Source: JAWLAT01 sp041395325 (GTDB taxonomy: Bacteria > Pseudomonadota > Gammaproteobacteria > Xanthomonadales > SZUA-5). Taken from it: DNA of 64,000 nt. Position numbers and translations under genes: made by a program. Location: NCBI GenBank assembly GCA_041395325.1, contig JAWLAT010000012.1, positions 1 to 64,000 of the forward strand, in the 5' to 3' direction. Shown here piece after piece: positions 9,755 through 18,299 of the stretch (position 1 is the first letter of the stretch; each line of letters opens with the position of its first letter). The notes beneath the pieces were generated by a model. That model had not been told where the DNA came from. It made no database searches and saw only the letters and a program-made list of their open reading frames with translations.

Positions 9755-10918
9755 ATGCTCAGTCAGATCCTTGCCATCACGATGCTCAATCTGCGCAGCC
9801 TGGGCAGTCGCCTGGGTGCGAGCATGGTCATCATCATCGGTATCGCCGGCGTCGTCGGCGTGCTGATCGCGCTGCTCGCCATGGCCCGTGGCTTCGAGGC
9901 CACACTGGGCCAGACCGGCCGCGACGACCGCGCACTGGTGCTGCGCGGCGGCGCTACGGCCGAGTTGAACAGCGGACTGTCGGCCGATCAGCGCCAGGTC
10001 ATCGCCGACACCCGCGGCCTGGATGGCCCGCTGCGCAGTGCCGGCGAGCTGATGGTGATCAGCGAATTCCCCTCCAAGGCCCGCGGCGGGTCGGTCAATG
10101 TCAGCCTGCGCGGGGTCGAGCCCACCGGTTTCGACATCCGACCGGAATTTCGCATGGTCGAAGGGCGCCGCTTCGAGCCGGGACTGCAGGAAGTGATCGT
10201 CGGCGCCGATGCACTGGCCCTGTTCGAAGGCGTCAGCATTGGCTCGAACGTGCGCTTCCGTGGCAGCGACTGGACCATCGTCGGCGTCTTCGAAACCGGC
10301 GATGCCCACGACAGCGAGCTGTGGGTGGACCTGGCCACGGCCCAGGCCGCCTTCGGCCGCACCGGCGTCTCCTCGGTGCTGGTGCAGCTGGAATCGGCCG
10401 ACCGCTTCGATGCCTTCGCCGAGACACTGAAGGACGATCCGCGGCTGAACGTGGATGTGGAACGCGAACGCGAGCACTTCAGTTCACAGAGCGAGCAATT
10501 CGCCACCCTGATCGGCGTGCTGGCGACGGTGGTCGGCATCATCATGGGCCTGGGTGCGCTGTTTGCGGCGCTGAACACGATGTACAGCGCGGTTTCGACC
10601 CGCACCACCGAGATCGCCACGCTGCGGGCGCTGGGTTTCGGCAGCCTGCCCGTGACCGTCTCGGTGATCGTCGAATCGATGGCGCTGGCCTTGCTGGGCG
10701 GCGTTGCCGGCGCGGCAATCAGCTGGCTGCTGTTCAACGGCTACAGCGTCTCGACCCTGGGCGCCGGTTTCACCCAGGTGGCCTTCCAGTTCCAGGTCAG
10801 CCCGCCATTGATGCTGCAGGGACTGCTGATCGCGCTGACGCTGGGCTTTCTCGGCGGCCTGCTGCCGGCGATCCGAGCGGCTCGCGTGCCGGTGACCGTG
10901 GCGCTGCGCGGCGCCTGA
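9755..10918 (+). CDS. ABC transporter permease, FtsX family
   Basis: The protein is 387 residues from the ATG at 9755, which has GAGG nearby; an in-frame start 33 bases upstream would overlap the preceding gene and is less likely. The topology is one N-terminal helix (about 22-44), a large periplasmic domain, and a C-terminal three-helix FtsX unit with the coupling segment STRTTEIATLRALGFGS. It is the last gene of the unit. The sequence after it (10919-11537) is non-coding and carries inverted repeats. Confidence 0.87.
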   Translation: MLSQILAITMLNLRSLGSRLGASMVIIIGIAGVVGVLIALLAMARGFEATLGQTGRDDRALVLRGGATAELNSGLSADQRQVIADTRGLDGPLRSAGELMVISEFPSKARGGSVNVSLRGVEPTGFDIRPEFRMVEGRRFEPGLQEVIVGADALALFEGVSIGSNVRFRGSDWTIVGVFETGDAHDSELWVDLATAQAAFGRTGVSSVLVQLESADRFDAFAETLKDDPRLNVDVEREREHFSSQSEQFATLIGVLATVVGIIMGLGALFAALNTMYSAVSTRTTEIATLRALGFGSLPVTVSVIVESMALALLGGVAGAAISWLLFNGYSVSTLGAGFTQVAFQFQVSPPLMLQGLLIALTLGFLGGLLPAIRAARVPVTVALRGA

Positions 10919-11537
10919 GGAACCACCTGGGGCCAAGGTTCTGTCGATTCCCATCGCCAGAACCGCTCGGTCAAAGTGAGACCAGGCTCGCGGTGAGTAC
11001 GATCGCGACGACCGCCACTGGGAAGCGCCCTTTTGCCTGCCGAATCGGCGCGGTCACCTCGTCCTTGACGGCACGCACTGCTAGCCAGGTCCAGACAGCG
11101 GCAGGTTTTGCTCCTCCCCTTGCATGGCGCAGCCATGGAGGGGGAGGCCGGGAGGGGGTAAGTCTTTAGCTGGCCGTGGACCAGTCAGGCCAGGCAAGGA
11201 CAACCCCTCCCCGGCCCTCCCCTCCGCGGCTGCGCCGCGCAAGGGAGGGGGAACAGCGTTCGCCATCGTGCGCCCCAATCGGTGATCTCGGTCATTGGTT
11301 GACCGGCCCCTCAGTGGCGCCTGCCCAATACGGTGCCGAGCGCAGCACGTTCACCATGGCCGTGATCCATGCGGCGACTGCCGCCAGAGTCAGACCTTGT
11401 CGCGGCGAGCACGCGGCCGTGCCGTTGCCTGGTTCACTTCGCTGCGGAGTGCTTCAGGGCGTGGCCCTGACCATGGACCGCAACCCAGTTCCGCTGGTCA
11501 ACCGACGTGAACCGGTGACCACCCTTTTCCGCGCGGA
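10919..11537. other. Non-coding stretch with a pair of inverted GC-rich repeats
   Basis: I see no convincing gene in these 619 bases between two convergent genes. Two ~48-base copies of one element lie at 11111-11158 and 11203-11251 in opposite orientation. Each is itself a near-palindrome (C-rich arm, core GGCGCAGCC, G-rich arm), and together they could fold into one long hairpin. The rest shows only weak similarity to coding sequence and could be decayed DNA. Confidence 0.6.
11111..11251. repeat. REP-like element, two inverted copies
   Basis: Copy A (11111-11158) and the reverse complement of copy B (11203-11251) share the order CCTCCC..TTGC..GGCGCAGCC..GGAGGGG..GGCCGGG.AGGGG. Differences between them are paired across the stem (ATGGCGCAGCCAT against GCGGCGCAGCCGC). 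That is compensatory change, which suggests selection on the folded form or a mobile REP/MITE-like family. Confidence 0.6.
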
Positions 11538-12473
11538 TTATTCGTAGCGGTAGCCGAATTCGGCCTCGAAGCGGTCGGCGAATTCGGCCGGGGTGTAGCG
11601 CTGGTTCTGCGTGCCCGGGTGTTCGACCTTGATCGTGCCGGCCAGGGAGGCGATGCGGCCGGTGGTGGCCAGATCCATGCCGCGCATCAGCCCGAACAGC
11701 AGGCCGGCGCGGTAGGCATCGCCACAGCCGGTCGGATCGGCAATGCGCGCGGCCTTGGCGCAGGGAATCTCCAGCAGTCCATCGCGCGTGTGCCAGTGCG
11801 AGCCTTCGCCGCCACGGGTGATGATGTAGGCCTGCACCCGCTCGGCGATCTCGCTGGCGCTCCAGCCGGTCCGCTCGCTCAGCATCTGACTTTCGTAGTC
11901 GTTGACCGTCACCCAGGTGGCCTGTTCGATGAAGGCGCGGAATTCCTCGCCGTTGAACAGCGGCATGGCCTGACCGGGGTCGAAGATGAAGGGAATGCCC
12001 CGAGCGGACAGATCGCGTGCATGGTTGAGCATCGCATCGCGATTGTCCGGCGCGACGATGGCGATCTGCACGTCGGCCACCGTGTCCACCGACACTTCAT
12101 GCGAGCGCTGCATCGCGCCGGGATGGAAGGCGGTGATCTGGTTGTCGTCCAGATCGGTGGTGATGAAGGCCTGCGCGGTAAAGCAGTCGTCCAGTTGGCG
12201 CACATGGTCCAGACCAATGCCGCAGGCCTGCATATGGGCGCGGTAGGGCGCGAAGTCCTGACCGACGGCACCGAAGGGTACCGGTTCGCCCCCAAGCAGC
12301 TTGAGGTTGTAGCTGATGTTGCCCGAGCAGCCGCCGAACTCACGCCGCATCTGCGGTACGTAGAAGGCCACGCTCAGCATGTGCACCTTGTCCGGCAGGA
12401 TGTGGTTGGCGAAGCGATCCTGGAACACCATGATCGTGTCGTAGGCCAGTGAACCGCAGATGAGGGCGCGCAT
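11538..12473 (-). CDS. PfkB-family kinase, adenosine-kinase-like
   Basis: This 311-residue ribokinase-fold protein shows the N-terminal GSLAYDTIM strand, the glycine motif REFGGCSGNISYNLKLLGG, the AFHPGAMQ segment and the C-terminal anion-hole/catalytic motif DPTGCGDAYRAG with the catalytic Asp. The layout (GCSGN, PGAM, NDYE, DPTGxGDA) matches the adenosine kinase of mycobacteria more closely than sugar kinases, so phosphorylation of adenosine or a related nucleoside by ATP is a reasonable guess; substrate assignment within PfkB is unreliable. It lies 140 bases after gatB on the same strand, separated by a hairpin element. Confidence 0.82.
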   Translation of the reverse strand: MRALICGSLAYDTIMVFQDRFANHILPDKVHMLSVAFYVPQMRREFGGCSGNISYNLKLLGGEPVPFGAVGQDFAPYRAHMQACGIGLDHVRQLDDCFTAQAFITTDLDDNQITAFHPGAMQRSHEVSVDTVADVQIAIVAPDNRDAMLNHARDLSARGIPFIFDPGQAMPLFNGEEFRAFIEQATWVTVNDYESQMLSERTGWSASEIAERVQAYIITRGGEGSHWHTRDGLLEIPCAKAARIADPTGCGDAYRAGLLFGLMRGMDLATTGRIASLAGTIKVEHPGTQNQRYTPAEFADRFEAEFGYRYE

Positions 12474-12543
12474 GGTTTGCTCCGGAAACGATGAGAGGGT
12501 CGGGCGATTCTCGAGTGGTCTAGCGAGGGGCGGGTTCCAGTGG

Positions 12544-12601
12544 CCAGTTCCAGTCGCCAGTTAGAGCCAGAGCGGTGGCTCCGCTCTGAAACTGGAACTG
12601 G
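12544..12601 (-). repeat. Nested palindrome after gatB
   Basis: The outer arms CCAGTTCCAGT (12544-12554) and ACTGGAACTGG (12591-12601) are perfect complements. Inside them CAGAGCGG and CCGCTCTG (12568-12575, 12581-12588) form a second perfect stem with a five-base loop. No T-run follows on the minus strand, so it looks more like a REP-type element or mRNA 3' stabiliser than a standard terminator. Confidence 0.6.
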
Positions 12602-12613
12602 CGACGGGCCACT

Positions 12614-14059
12614 TCATTTCGGCGGGCTCAACCGTGCCGCCAGCAAACTGGCGAGGACCCCGGCATCGGCCTGGCCGCGGGTGGCCCGCATGACCTGTCC
12701 GATGAAGAACTGCAGCAGCTTGTCCTGGCCGGACTGGTATTGCGCCACCTGTTCGGGATGGCGTGCGATGATCTCGTCGATGATCGGCACCAGGGCGCTG
12801 GAATCGTCCATCTTCTGCAGGCCCAGCCGGGCGATCACTGCGGCGGCTTCTTCATCGCTGTCGACCATCGCCTCGAACACCTGCTTGGCGATGCGGCCGT
12901 TGATCTGGCCGCCGGCCAGCAACGCCAGCAAGCCACCGAGTCGGCTGGCCGGCAGCGGGCATTGCTCGATGTTCAACTGCCGCGCATTGAGCAGTGCGCC
13001 GAGTTCGACCAGCACCCAATTGGCGGCGCGCTTGGCCTCGCCGGGCACCACCGCCAGCACGGTCTCGAAATAGTCGGCCAGCGCGCGATCGGCGGTCAGC
13101 AGGGCGGCGTCGTATTCGCTCAGGCCGAGGACATCGATGTAGCGGGCAAAACGATCGGCGGGCAATTCCGGCAACTCGGCCCGTTCCTGCGCCAGCAGTT
13201 CGGCGCTGACCGCCAGCGGCGGCAGGTCGGGGTCGGGGAAATAGCGATAGTCCTCGGCGTATTCCTTGCTGCGCATCGGCCGGGTCTGGTCGCGTGCGGC
13301 GTCGTACAGGCGCGTTTCCTGCACCGGCCGTTCACCGCGTTCGTACAGGCGAATGTGCCTTTCGATCTCGTAGGCAATCGCCTTCTCGACGAAGCGGAAG
13401 GAATTGACGTTCTTGACCTCGCTGCGCACGCCCAGGGTCTGACTGCCGGCCGGACGGACCGATACATTGGCATCGCAGCGGAAGGAGCCTTCCTGCATGT
13501 TGCCGTCGCAGATGCCCAACCAGCGCACCAGCGTATGCAGTGCCTTCAGATAGGCCACCGCATCGGCCGCGCTGTGCAGCACCGGCTCGGTGACGATCTC
13601 CAGCAGCGGTGTGCCGGCGCGGTTGTAGTCGACGCCAGTGGCGCTGGCGAAGGCATCGTGCAGACTCTTGCCTGCATCCTCTTCCAGATGCGCCCGGGTC
13701 AGCTGCACTTCCAGCGCACTGCCATCGTCGCGCCTGGCGCGGACACGGCCGCCGGCGACGATCGGCTCGGCGAACTGACTGATCTGATAGCCCTTGGGCA
13801 GATCGGGATAGAAGTAGTTCTTGCGTTCGAAATGACTGCGGGGTGCGATATGGGCATCGACCGCCAGGCCGAAACGCACCGCCAGCCGCACCGCTTCGCG
13901 ATTGGGCACCGGCAGCACGCCGGGCAGACCCAGATCGATCAGATGCGCCTGCGTGTTGGCCTCGGCGCCATAGCGGGTGGCGGCCGGCGAGAAGATCTTC
14001 GAGCGCGTGGCCAGCTGCGCGTGGACTTCCAGGCCGATGACCGGCTGCCAGGCACTCAT
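12614..14059 (-). CDS. gatB: Asp/Glu-tRNA(Asn/Gln) amidotransferase subunit B
   Basis: This 481-residue protein starts with VIGLEVHAQLATRSKIFS, the GatB signature. The kinase-like cradle has a zinc-free core with NPNREAVRLAVRF-type helices, the GSFRCDANVSVRP motif and the SKEYAEDYRYFPDPDLPP motif. The C-terminal helical and YqeY/tail domains bind tRNA. GatB activates mischarged Asp-tRNA(Asn) or Glu-tRNA(Gln) and receives ammonia from GatA. Its start overlaps the gatA stop as ATGA. Length and motif order are normal. Confidence 0.97.
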   Translation of the reverse strand: MSAWQPVIGLEVHAQLATRSKIFSPAATRYGAEANTQAHLIDLGLPGVLPVPNREAVRLAVRFGLAVDAHIAPRSHFERKNYFYPDLPKGYQISQFAEPIVAGGRVRARRDDGSALEVQLTRAHLEEDAGKSLHDAFASATGVDYNRAGTPLLEIVTEPVLHSAADAVAYLKALHTLVRWLGICDGNMQEGSFRCDANVSVRPAGSQTLGVRSEVKNVNSFRFVEKAIAYEIERHIRLYERGERPVQETRLYDAARDQTRPMRSKEYAEDYRYFPDPDLPPLAVSAELLAQERAELPELPADRFARYIDVLGLSEYDAALLTADRALADYFETVLAVVPGEAKRAANWVLVELGALLNARQLNIEQCPLPASRLGGLLALLAGGQINGRIAKQVFEAMVDSDEEAAAVIARLGLQKMDDSSALVPIIDEIIARHPEQVAQYQSGQDKLLQFFIGQVMRATRGQADAGVLASLLAARLSPPK

Positions 14060-15501
14060 GCGCGCACCTCCCCTCGGCTGGGCGCCTGGCGGTGCCAGTC
14101 ACTCAGCTGCTGGTACTGATGTGCTGCGGCCAGCAACCGAGCCTCGGCCAGCGCCGGCGCGATCAGCTGCAGACCCACCGGCAGTCCCTGATCGAAGCCG
14201 CAGGGCACCGAAATCGCCGGCAAACCGGCCAGATTGACGCCCACCGTGTTGACGTCCTCGGCATACATCGCCACCGGATCGGCCAGCTTCTCACCGCGGC
14301 GGAAGGCCACCGTGGGTGCGGTCGGGCCGGCAATCAGGTCGACCCGTTCGAAGGCCTGCGCGTAGTCCTGTGCGACCAGCCGGCGCACCTGCTGCGCGCG
14401 GCGATAGTAGGCGTCGTAGTAGCCGGAAGAGAGCACATAGCTGCCAGCCAGGATGCGTCGCTGCACCTCGGCACCGAAGCCCTCCGAACGGGTGCGCCGA
14501 TACAGATCGTCCAGATCCTTCGGCGCCTCGCAGCGGTGGCCGTAGCGCACGCCGTCGTAGCGGGCCAGATTGCTGGAGGCCTCGGCCGGTGCAATCACGT
14601 AGTAGGCCGCAATCGCCAGTTCGGCATGCGGCAGCGACACCTCGATCAGTTCGGCACCTGCCGCTGCCAGCTGATCCAGCGCGGCGCGCACGCGCTCAGC
14701 CACCGCGGCACTGACGCCGGCGCCGAAGAAGCAATCCGCCACGCCGATGCGCAGGCCGCGCAAGGGCTGGTTCAGCGCGGCGCCGTAGTCCTCGACCGGC
14801 GCATCCAGCGAGGTCGCGTCACGCGGATCGAAGCCGGCCATCACGCCAAGCACGGCGGCGCAGTCGGCGGCGCTCTGCGCGATCACCCCGCCCTGATCGA
14901 GGCTGGAGGCGTAGGCGACCATGCCCCAGCGGGAGACCCGGCCGTAGGTGGGCTTGAGCCCGGTCACGCCGCAATAGGCCGCCGGCTGACGAATCGAGCC
15001 GCCGGTGTCGGTGGCGGTGGCAAAGGGCACGACCCGGGCCGCCACCAGCGCCGCCGAGGCACCGGAGGAGCCACCGGGCACCCGCGCCGGATCCCAGGGA
15101 TTGCCAACGGCGCCAAAATGGCTGTGCTCGTTGGACGAGCCCATCGCGAATTCGTCCAGATTGGCCTTGCCCAGCAACAAGCCGCCGGCCGCTTCGATGC
15201 GCTCATGCACGGCGGCCGAATAGGGCGGCACGAAGTGCTCCAGCATTCGCGAGCCGCAGGTGGTGCGCAGCCCGGCGGTGCAGTACAGATCCTTGTGCGC
15301 ATAAGGAATGCCGGCCAGGGCACCCTCGCGCATTTCGGCGGCGGCCGCCTGCAGCAGCAACTGCGGATCACAACGGGTGATCCAGGCGTTCAGATCCATC
15401 CAGTCGTCGGCGCGCTGCAGACTGGCTTGCAGCAGCTCCGGCGCGCTGAAGTCGCCCGCGCGCAACCCGGCCAACTGGCCCTGCAGATCGGTGGGCAACA
15501 T
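14056..15501 (-). CDS. gatA: Asp/Glu-tRNA(Asn/Gln) amidotransferase subunit A
   Basis: This 481-residue amidase-signature enzyme supplies ammonia from glutamine. Visible are the catalytic Lys in IPYAHKDLYCTAGL, the glycine/serine-rich signature PGGSSGASAALVAARV with the cis-Ser, and ATDTGGSIRQPA with the nucleophile Ser. I chose the ATG at 15501, which shares one base with the gatC stop (TGATG). The open frame extends 37 codons further upstream, but that stretch is arginine-rich and lies inside gatC, so it is not part of the protein. The order gatC-gatA-gatB with overlaps makes one operon. Confidence 0.97.
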   Translation of the reverse strand: MLPTDLQGQLAGLRAGDFSAPELLQASLQRADDWMDLNAWITRCDPQLLLQAAAAEMREGALAGIPYAHKDLYCTAGLRTTCGSRMLEHFVPPYSAAVHERIEAAGGLLLGKANLDEFAMGSSNEHSHFGAVGNPWDPARVPGGSSGASAALVAARVVPFATATDTGGSIRQPAAYCGVTGLKPTYGRVSRWGMVAYASSLDQGGVIAQSAADCAAVLGVMAGFDPRDATSLDAPVEDYGAALNQPLRGLRIGVADCFFGAGVSAAVAERVRAALDQLAAAGAELIEVSLPHAELAIAAYYVIAPAEASSNLARYDGVRYGHRCEAPKDLDDLYRRTRSEGFGAEVQRRILAGSYVLSSGYYDAYYRRAQQVRRLVAQDYAQAFERVDLIAGPTAPTVAFRRGEKLADPVAMYAEDVNTVGVNLAGLPAISVPCGFDQGLPVGLQLIAPALAEARLLAAAHQYQQLSDWHRQAPSRGEVRA

Positions 15502-15788
15502 CACTCGATGACCTTGGGGACCAGGAACAGGCCGGCGCTGGCGGCAGGCGCCAGGGCAGTCAGCGCCTCGCTGCGATCGGTGGCGTCCACCTCGTCGGGG
15601 CGCACCCGGCAATCGGTCGCCGAGGGATGAGCCATCGGCGCGATGCCATCGACCGGCGCCTGCTGCAGGTGATCGACGAATTGCAGAATGCGTTCCAGAT
15701 CGCCGCGAACCGCTTCGCGTCGTTCGGCCGGAAGATCCAGCCGCGCCAAAAAGGCGAGCTTGTCGAGGGCGTCGTCGTCGATGGCCAT
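15501..15788 (-). CDS. gatC: Asp/Glu-tRNA(Asn/Gln) amidotransferase subunit C
   Basis: This 95-residue subunit, the usual GatC length, wraps around the GatA/GatB interface. The start MAIDDDALDKLAFLARLDL matches the GatC N-terminal helix, and the central ILQFVDHLQQAPVDGIAPMAHP and the acidic C-terminal strap are typical. The reading frame continues 25 codons upstream, but the homologous part begins at 15788. The gap to the upstream halogenase-like gene is 78 bases on the same strand, so gatCAB may have its own promoter there or be read from the halogenase transcript. Confidence 0.95.
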   Translation of the reverse strand: MAIDDDALDKLAFLARLDLPAERREAVRGDLERILQFVDHLQQAPVDGIAPMAHPSATDCRVRPDEVDATDRSEALTALAPAASAGLFLVPKVIE

Positions 15789-15866
15789 GGCGGCACGGGC
15801 AGGCGGAACGTGAAGACCGCGGACGGTATCACAGCGCCAGCGAATGTTGCAGCGCAACGACAAGAC

Positions 15867-17387
15867 TCAGCGGACGTCCTGGTGTTGCCCCATCTCCGCC
15901 AGCACTTCGTGGTGCGGTCGGAAGTTCAGTGCGCAGCGCTCGATGAACTGGCGGATGCGGCCCATATCGAAACGCAGGGCCTTGTCGGTGGGTGGGGCCA
16001 ATTGGGCGGCGGCGGGAAACAGCCCGTAGCCGGCGAGGATGCAATGCCAGGAGGCGGCGCCGTAGTAGCGCGACAGTTGCTGCCGCTCGATCTCCGGCAA
16101 CAGATCCTCACCGCTGTACCAGGTGTGCAACACGCGCTTGAGTGAGTCCGACAGCCGCTCATTGCGGGCATTCTCGCGCCAGTAGTCGGTGTCGCTGCGC
16201 GAATTGATGCGGTAGTGGCAGACGATGTAGTCGCGCACACCCTCGAAGCGATGGTTGATCGTGTCGTTGAAGATCTGTCGATGGGTGGCAGCGAAGCCGC
16301 CGGCCTCGAAGCTCTCGATGAAGCGTTCCACCGTCTCCTGCACCAGGTGCAAAGCGGTGGCCTCCAGTGGCTCGATGAAGCCCTGCGACAGCCCCACGGC
16401 GAGGCAGTTGTGCGACCAGTGCTCGGCCACCCGACCCACCTTCATCGACAGATGCCGCACGCTGGCCGCTTCGGGTAGTTGCAGATGTGCTCGGAACTCG
16501 GCCTCGGCCTGCTCGCGGTCGACGTGCCGACTGCTGTAGACGTAGCCATTGCCGATCCGCTCGGTCAGCGGGATGCGCCAGACCCAGCCATGACCGAGCG
16601 CGGTGGAAATGGTCTGCGGTGCGATCGGGCCCGGCTCACGCGGGGTCTGCACCACCACGGCCGAGTCGTTGTAGAGGTTGTCGGCGAAGCTGACGAAGGG
16701 CACCCGCAGACTTTGCTGCAACAACAGTGAGCGGAAGCCGGTGCTGTCAACGAAGAAGTCGCCCTCGATGCGCCGGCCGTCGCTGCAGCACAGCGCCTGA
16801 ATATTGCCGTCTGGATCCTGCAGGACCTCACTGACGGTCGCTTCGATGTGCTCGATGCCGCGTTCGGTGGCGTGGCGCCGCAGAACCTGGCCGATCCGGG
16901 TGGAATCGAAGTGATAGCCGTAGTGCGCGGCGAAGGGAAACTGCCAGGCTGGCAGTGGCGCCAGCTGTTGGCGCGCCAGTTCGGTGGCCAGGAAATAGGG
17001 ATCGGGATGGCCAACCACATCGGCGCCCTTGCGCCGCACGAAACTGTTGAAATACAGCGCCGGCGCGGTGCGATCGTCGACCTCGGTCGAGAACGGATGG
17101 AAGTAGCGTTCGAAACCGGGGCGGGTGGACCAGTGACGGAACTCGATGCCCGCCTTGTAGGTGGCCTGGCATGCTGGCATCCAGTCCGCTTCGGCGATGT
17201 CCAGCGTGTCGAAGAAGGCCTTCAACTGCGGCGTGGAGCCCTCGCCGACACCGATGATGCCGATGTCAGGCGATTCCACTACCTGAATGCGCACGCGCTC
17301 GCCCCAACGGCGATTCATCAGGCTGGCGGCCATCCAGCCCGCCGTTCCGCCGCCAACGACAATCATCCGCAAGACAGAGCTGCTCAT
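15867..17387 (-). CDS. Flavin-dependent halogenase, tryptophan-halogenase family
   Basis: This 506-residue flavoprotein has the FAD-binding GGGTAGW (12-18). It has the lysine that activates hypohalous acid in the family (K78, in ATYKAGI), the diagnostic WxWxIP motif as WVWRIP (268-273), and the active-site Glu of PLEAT (E342). All hallmarks of PrnA/RebH-type halogenases are therefore present, so it may be an active halogenase. The free-standing genomic forms in proteobacteria and Caulobacter relatives have mostly unknown substrates. No flavin reductase, NRPS or indole biosynthesis gene is near; its only same-strand neighbours are gatCAB. Confidence 0.88.
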   Translation of the reverse strand: MSSSVLRMIVVGGGTAGWMAASLMNRRWGERVRIQVVESPDIGIIGVGEGSTPQLKAFFDTLDIAEADWMPACQATYKAGIEFRHWSTRPGFERYFHPFSTEVDDRTAPALYFNSFVRRKGADVVGHPDPYFLATELARQQLAPLPAWQFPFAAHYGYHFDSTRIGQVLRRHATERGIEHIEATVSEVLQDPDGNIQALCCSDGRRIEGDFFVDSTGFRSLLLQQSLRVPFVSFADNLYNDSAVVVQTPREPGPIAPQTISTALGHGWVWRIPLTERIGNGYVYSSRHVDREQAEAEFRAHLQLPEAASVRHLSMKVGRVAEHWSHNCLAVGLSQGFIEPLEATALHLVQETVERFIESFEAGGFAATHRQIFNDTINHRFEGVRDYIVCHYRINSRSDTDYWRENARNERLSDSLKRVLHTWYSGEDLLPEIERQQLSRYYGAASWHCILAGYGLFPAAAQLAPPTDKALRFDMGRIRQFIERCALNFRPHHEVLAEMGQHQDVR

Positions 17388-17612
17388 CGACTTCCGACGC
17401 CCGCTGTGACGCGGCGAATCTTAGGTCAGGGCCACCCGCCATAGCCCGGCTCAGACGCAACAATGCTTGTCGCAGCGCAACAGTCGCACCGACAGGACAC
17501 CTTTTGAGGCGGGGAACGGACCCTTGCAATGGCCGCGAGGAACCTCCATTTGCACAGTCTTGGTGCACGCGGGACCGGGAATTCGGTCGAAATCCGTGGA
17601 AGAACTCGACTA

Positions 17613-17649
17613 ATAGGCATTATCTATTGCTGCGATCGAATCAATCGGT
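17613..17649 (+). promoter_or_regulatory. OxyR-like binding site upstream of ahpC
   Basis: The spacing ATAG-N7-CTAT-N7-ATAG-N7-CTAT of OxyR is reproduced as ATAG-N7-CTAT-N7-ATCG-N7-CGGT. The first two tetramers are perfect, the third has one change, the last is poor. It ends directly at the -35 box of the ahpC promoter, the normal position for OxyR activation. No oxyR gene is in the window. Confidence 0.6.
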
Positions 17650-17678
17650 TTGCTGCACCGCGTCACCACCGCTAGGAT
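17650..17678 (+). promoter_or_regulatory. Sigma-70 promoter of ahpC
   Basis: TTGCTG (17650-17655), a 17-base spacer and TAGGAT (17673-17678) lie 35 bases before the ahpC start, just after the OxyR-like site. Confidence 0.5.
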
Positions 17679-17712
17679 GTTTCTCAGTTTTCAACGCAAG
17701 GAGCACAACGAC

Positions 17713-18291
17713 ATGTCCCTGATTCACCCCTGCCTGATCAACTCCCCGGTGCAGTCCTTCAAGGTCAATGCCTTCCACAACGGCAAGTTCATCGAAGTGA
17801 CCGAGAAGGACCTGAAGGGCAAGTGGTCGGTGCTGGTGTTCATGCCGGCGGCCTTCACCTTCAACTGCCCGACCGAAGTCGAGGATGCGGCCGACAACTA
17901 TGCCGAGTTCCAGAAGGCCGGTGCCGAGGTCTACATCGTCACCACCGACACCCATTTCGCTCACAAGGTGTGGCACGAGACCTCGCCGGCCGTCGGCAAG
18001 GCCAGGTTCCCGCTGATCGGTGACCCCACCCATCAGCTGACCCGCGCCTTCGGCGTGCACATCGAAGAGGAAGGTCTGGCTCTGCGCGGCACCTTCGTGA
18101 TCAACCCCGACGGCGTGATCAAGACGCTGGAAATCCACGACAACGCGATTGCCCGTGACATGGGCGAGACCCTGCGCAAGCTGAAGGCGGCGCAGTACGT
18201 GGCGGCCAATCCTGGCCAGGTCTGCCCGGCCAAGTGGCAGGAAGGCGCCAAGACCATCGCCCCGTCGCTGGATCTGGTCGGCAAGATCTGA
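17713..18291 (+). CDS. ahpC: Alkyl hydroperoxide reductase, peroxiredoxin subunit C
   Basis: This 192-residue 2-Cys peroxiredoxin reduces organic hydroperoxides and H2O2. The peroxidatic Cys is in FTFNCPTEVED and the resolving Cys in QVCPAKW; Thr and Arg of the active site are also visible. The start at 17713 is chosen because AAGGAG precedes it and MSLI is the conserved AhpC beginning; the frame itself runs 21 codons further upstream. ahpF, which recycles AhpC, follows after 118 bases that contain three hairpins. Regulation by OxyR is suggested by the upstream site. Confidence 0.97.
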   Translation: MSLIHPCLINSPVQSFKVNAFHNGKFIEVTEKDLKGKWSVLVFMPAAFTFNCPTEVEDAADNYAEFQKAGAEVYIVTTDTHFAHKVWHETSPAVGKARFPLIGDPTHQLTRAFGVHIEEEGLALRGTFVINPDGVIKTLEIHDNAIARDMGETLRKLKAAQYVAANPGQVCPAKWQEGAKTIAPSLDLVGKI

Positions 18292-18299
18292 TCGGCACC

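Larger units (their letters stand above)
17388..17712. promoter_or_regulatory. Divergent promoter region of the halogenase gene and ahpC
   Basis: The 325-base spacer is less GC-rich than its flanks in its middle (about 17605-17650). It carries an OxyR-like site and a sigma-70 promoter for ahpC, detailed separately. On the halogenase side I can pick out no clear promoter or operator. Confidence 0.55.

Noticed and set aside
11176..11547. 123-residue frame in the non-coding stretch
   Set aside because: It starts inside an inverted repeat, has no ribosome site and no homology I recognise.
15867..17387. Secondary-metabolite gene cluster around the halogenase
   Set aside because: No NRPS, PKS, carrier protein, flavin reductase or transport gene of that kind is next to it; neighbours are housekeeping.
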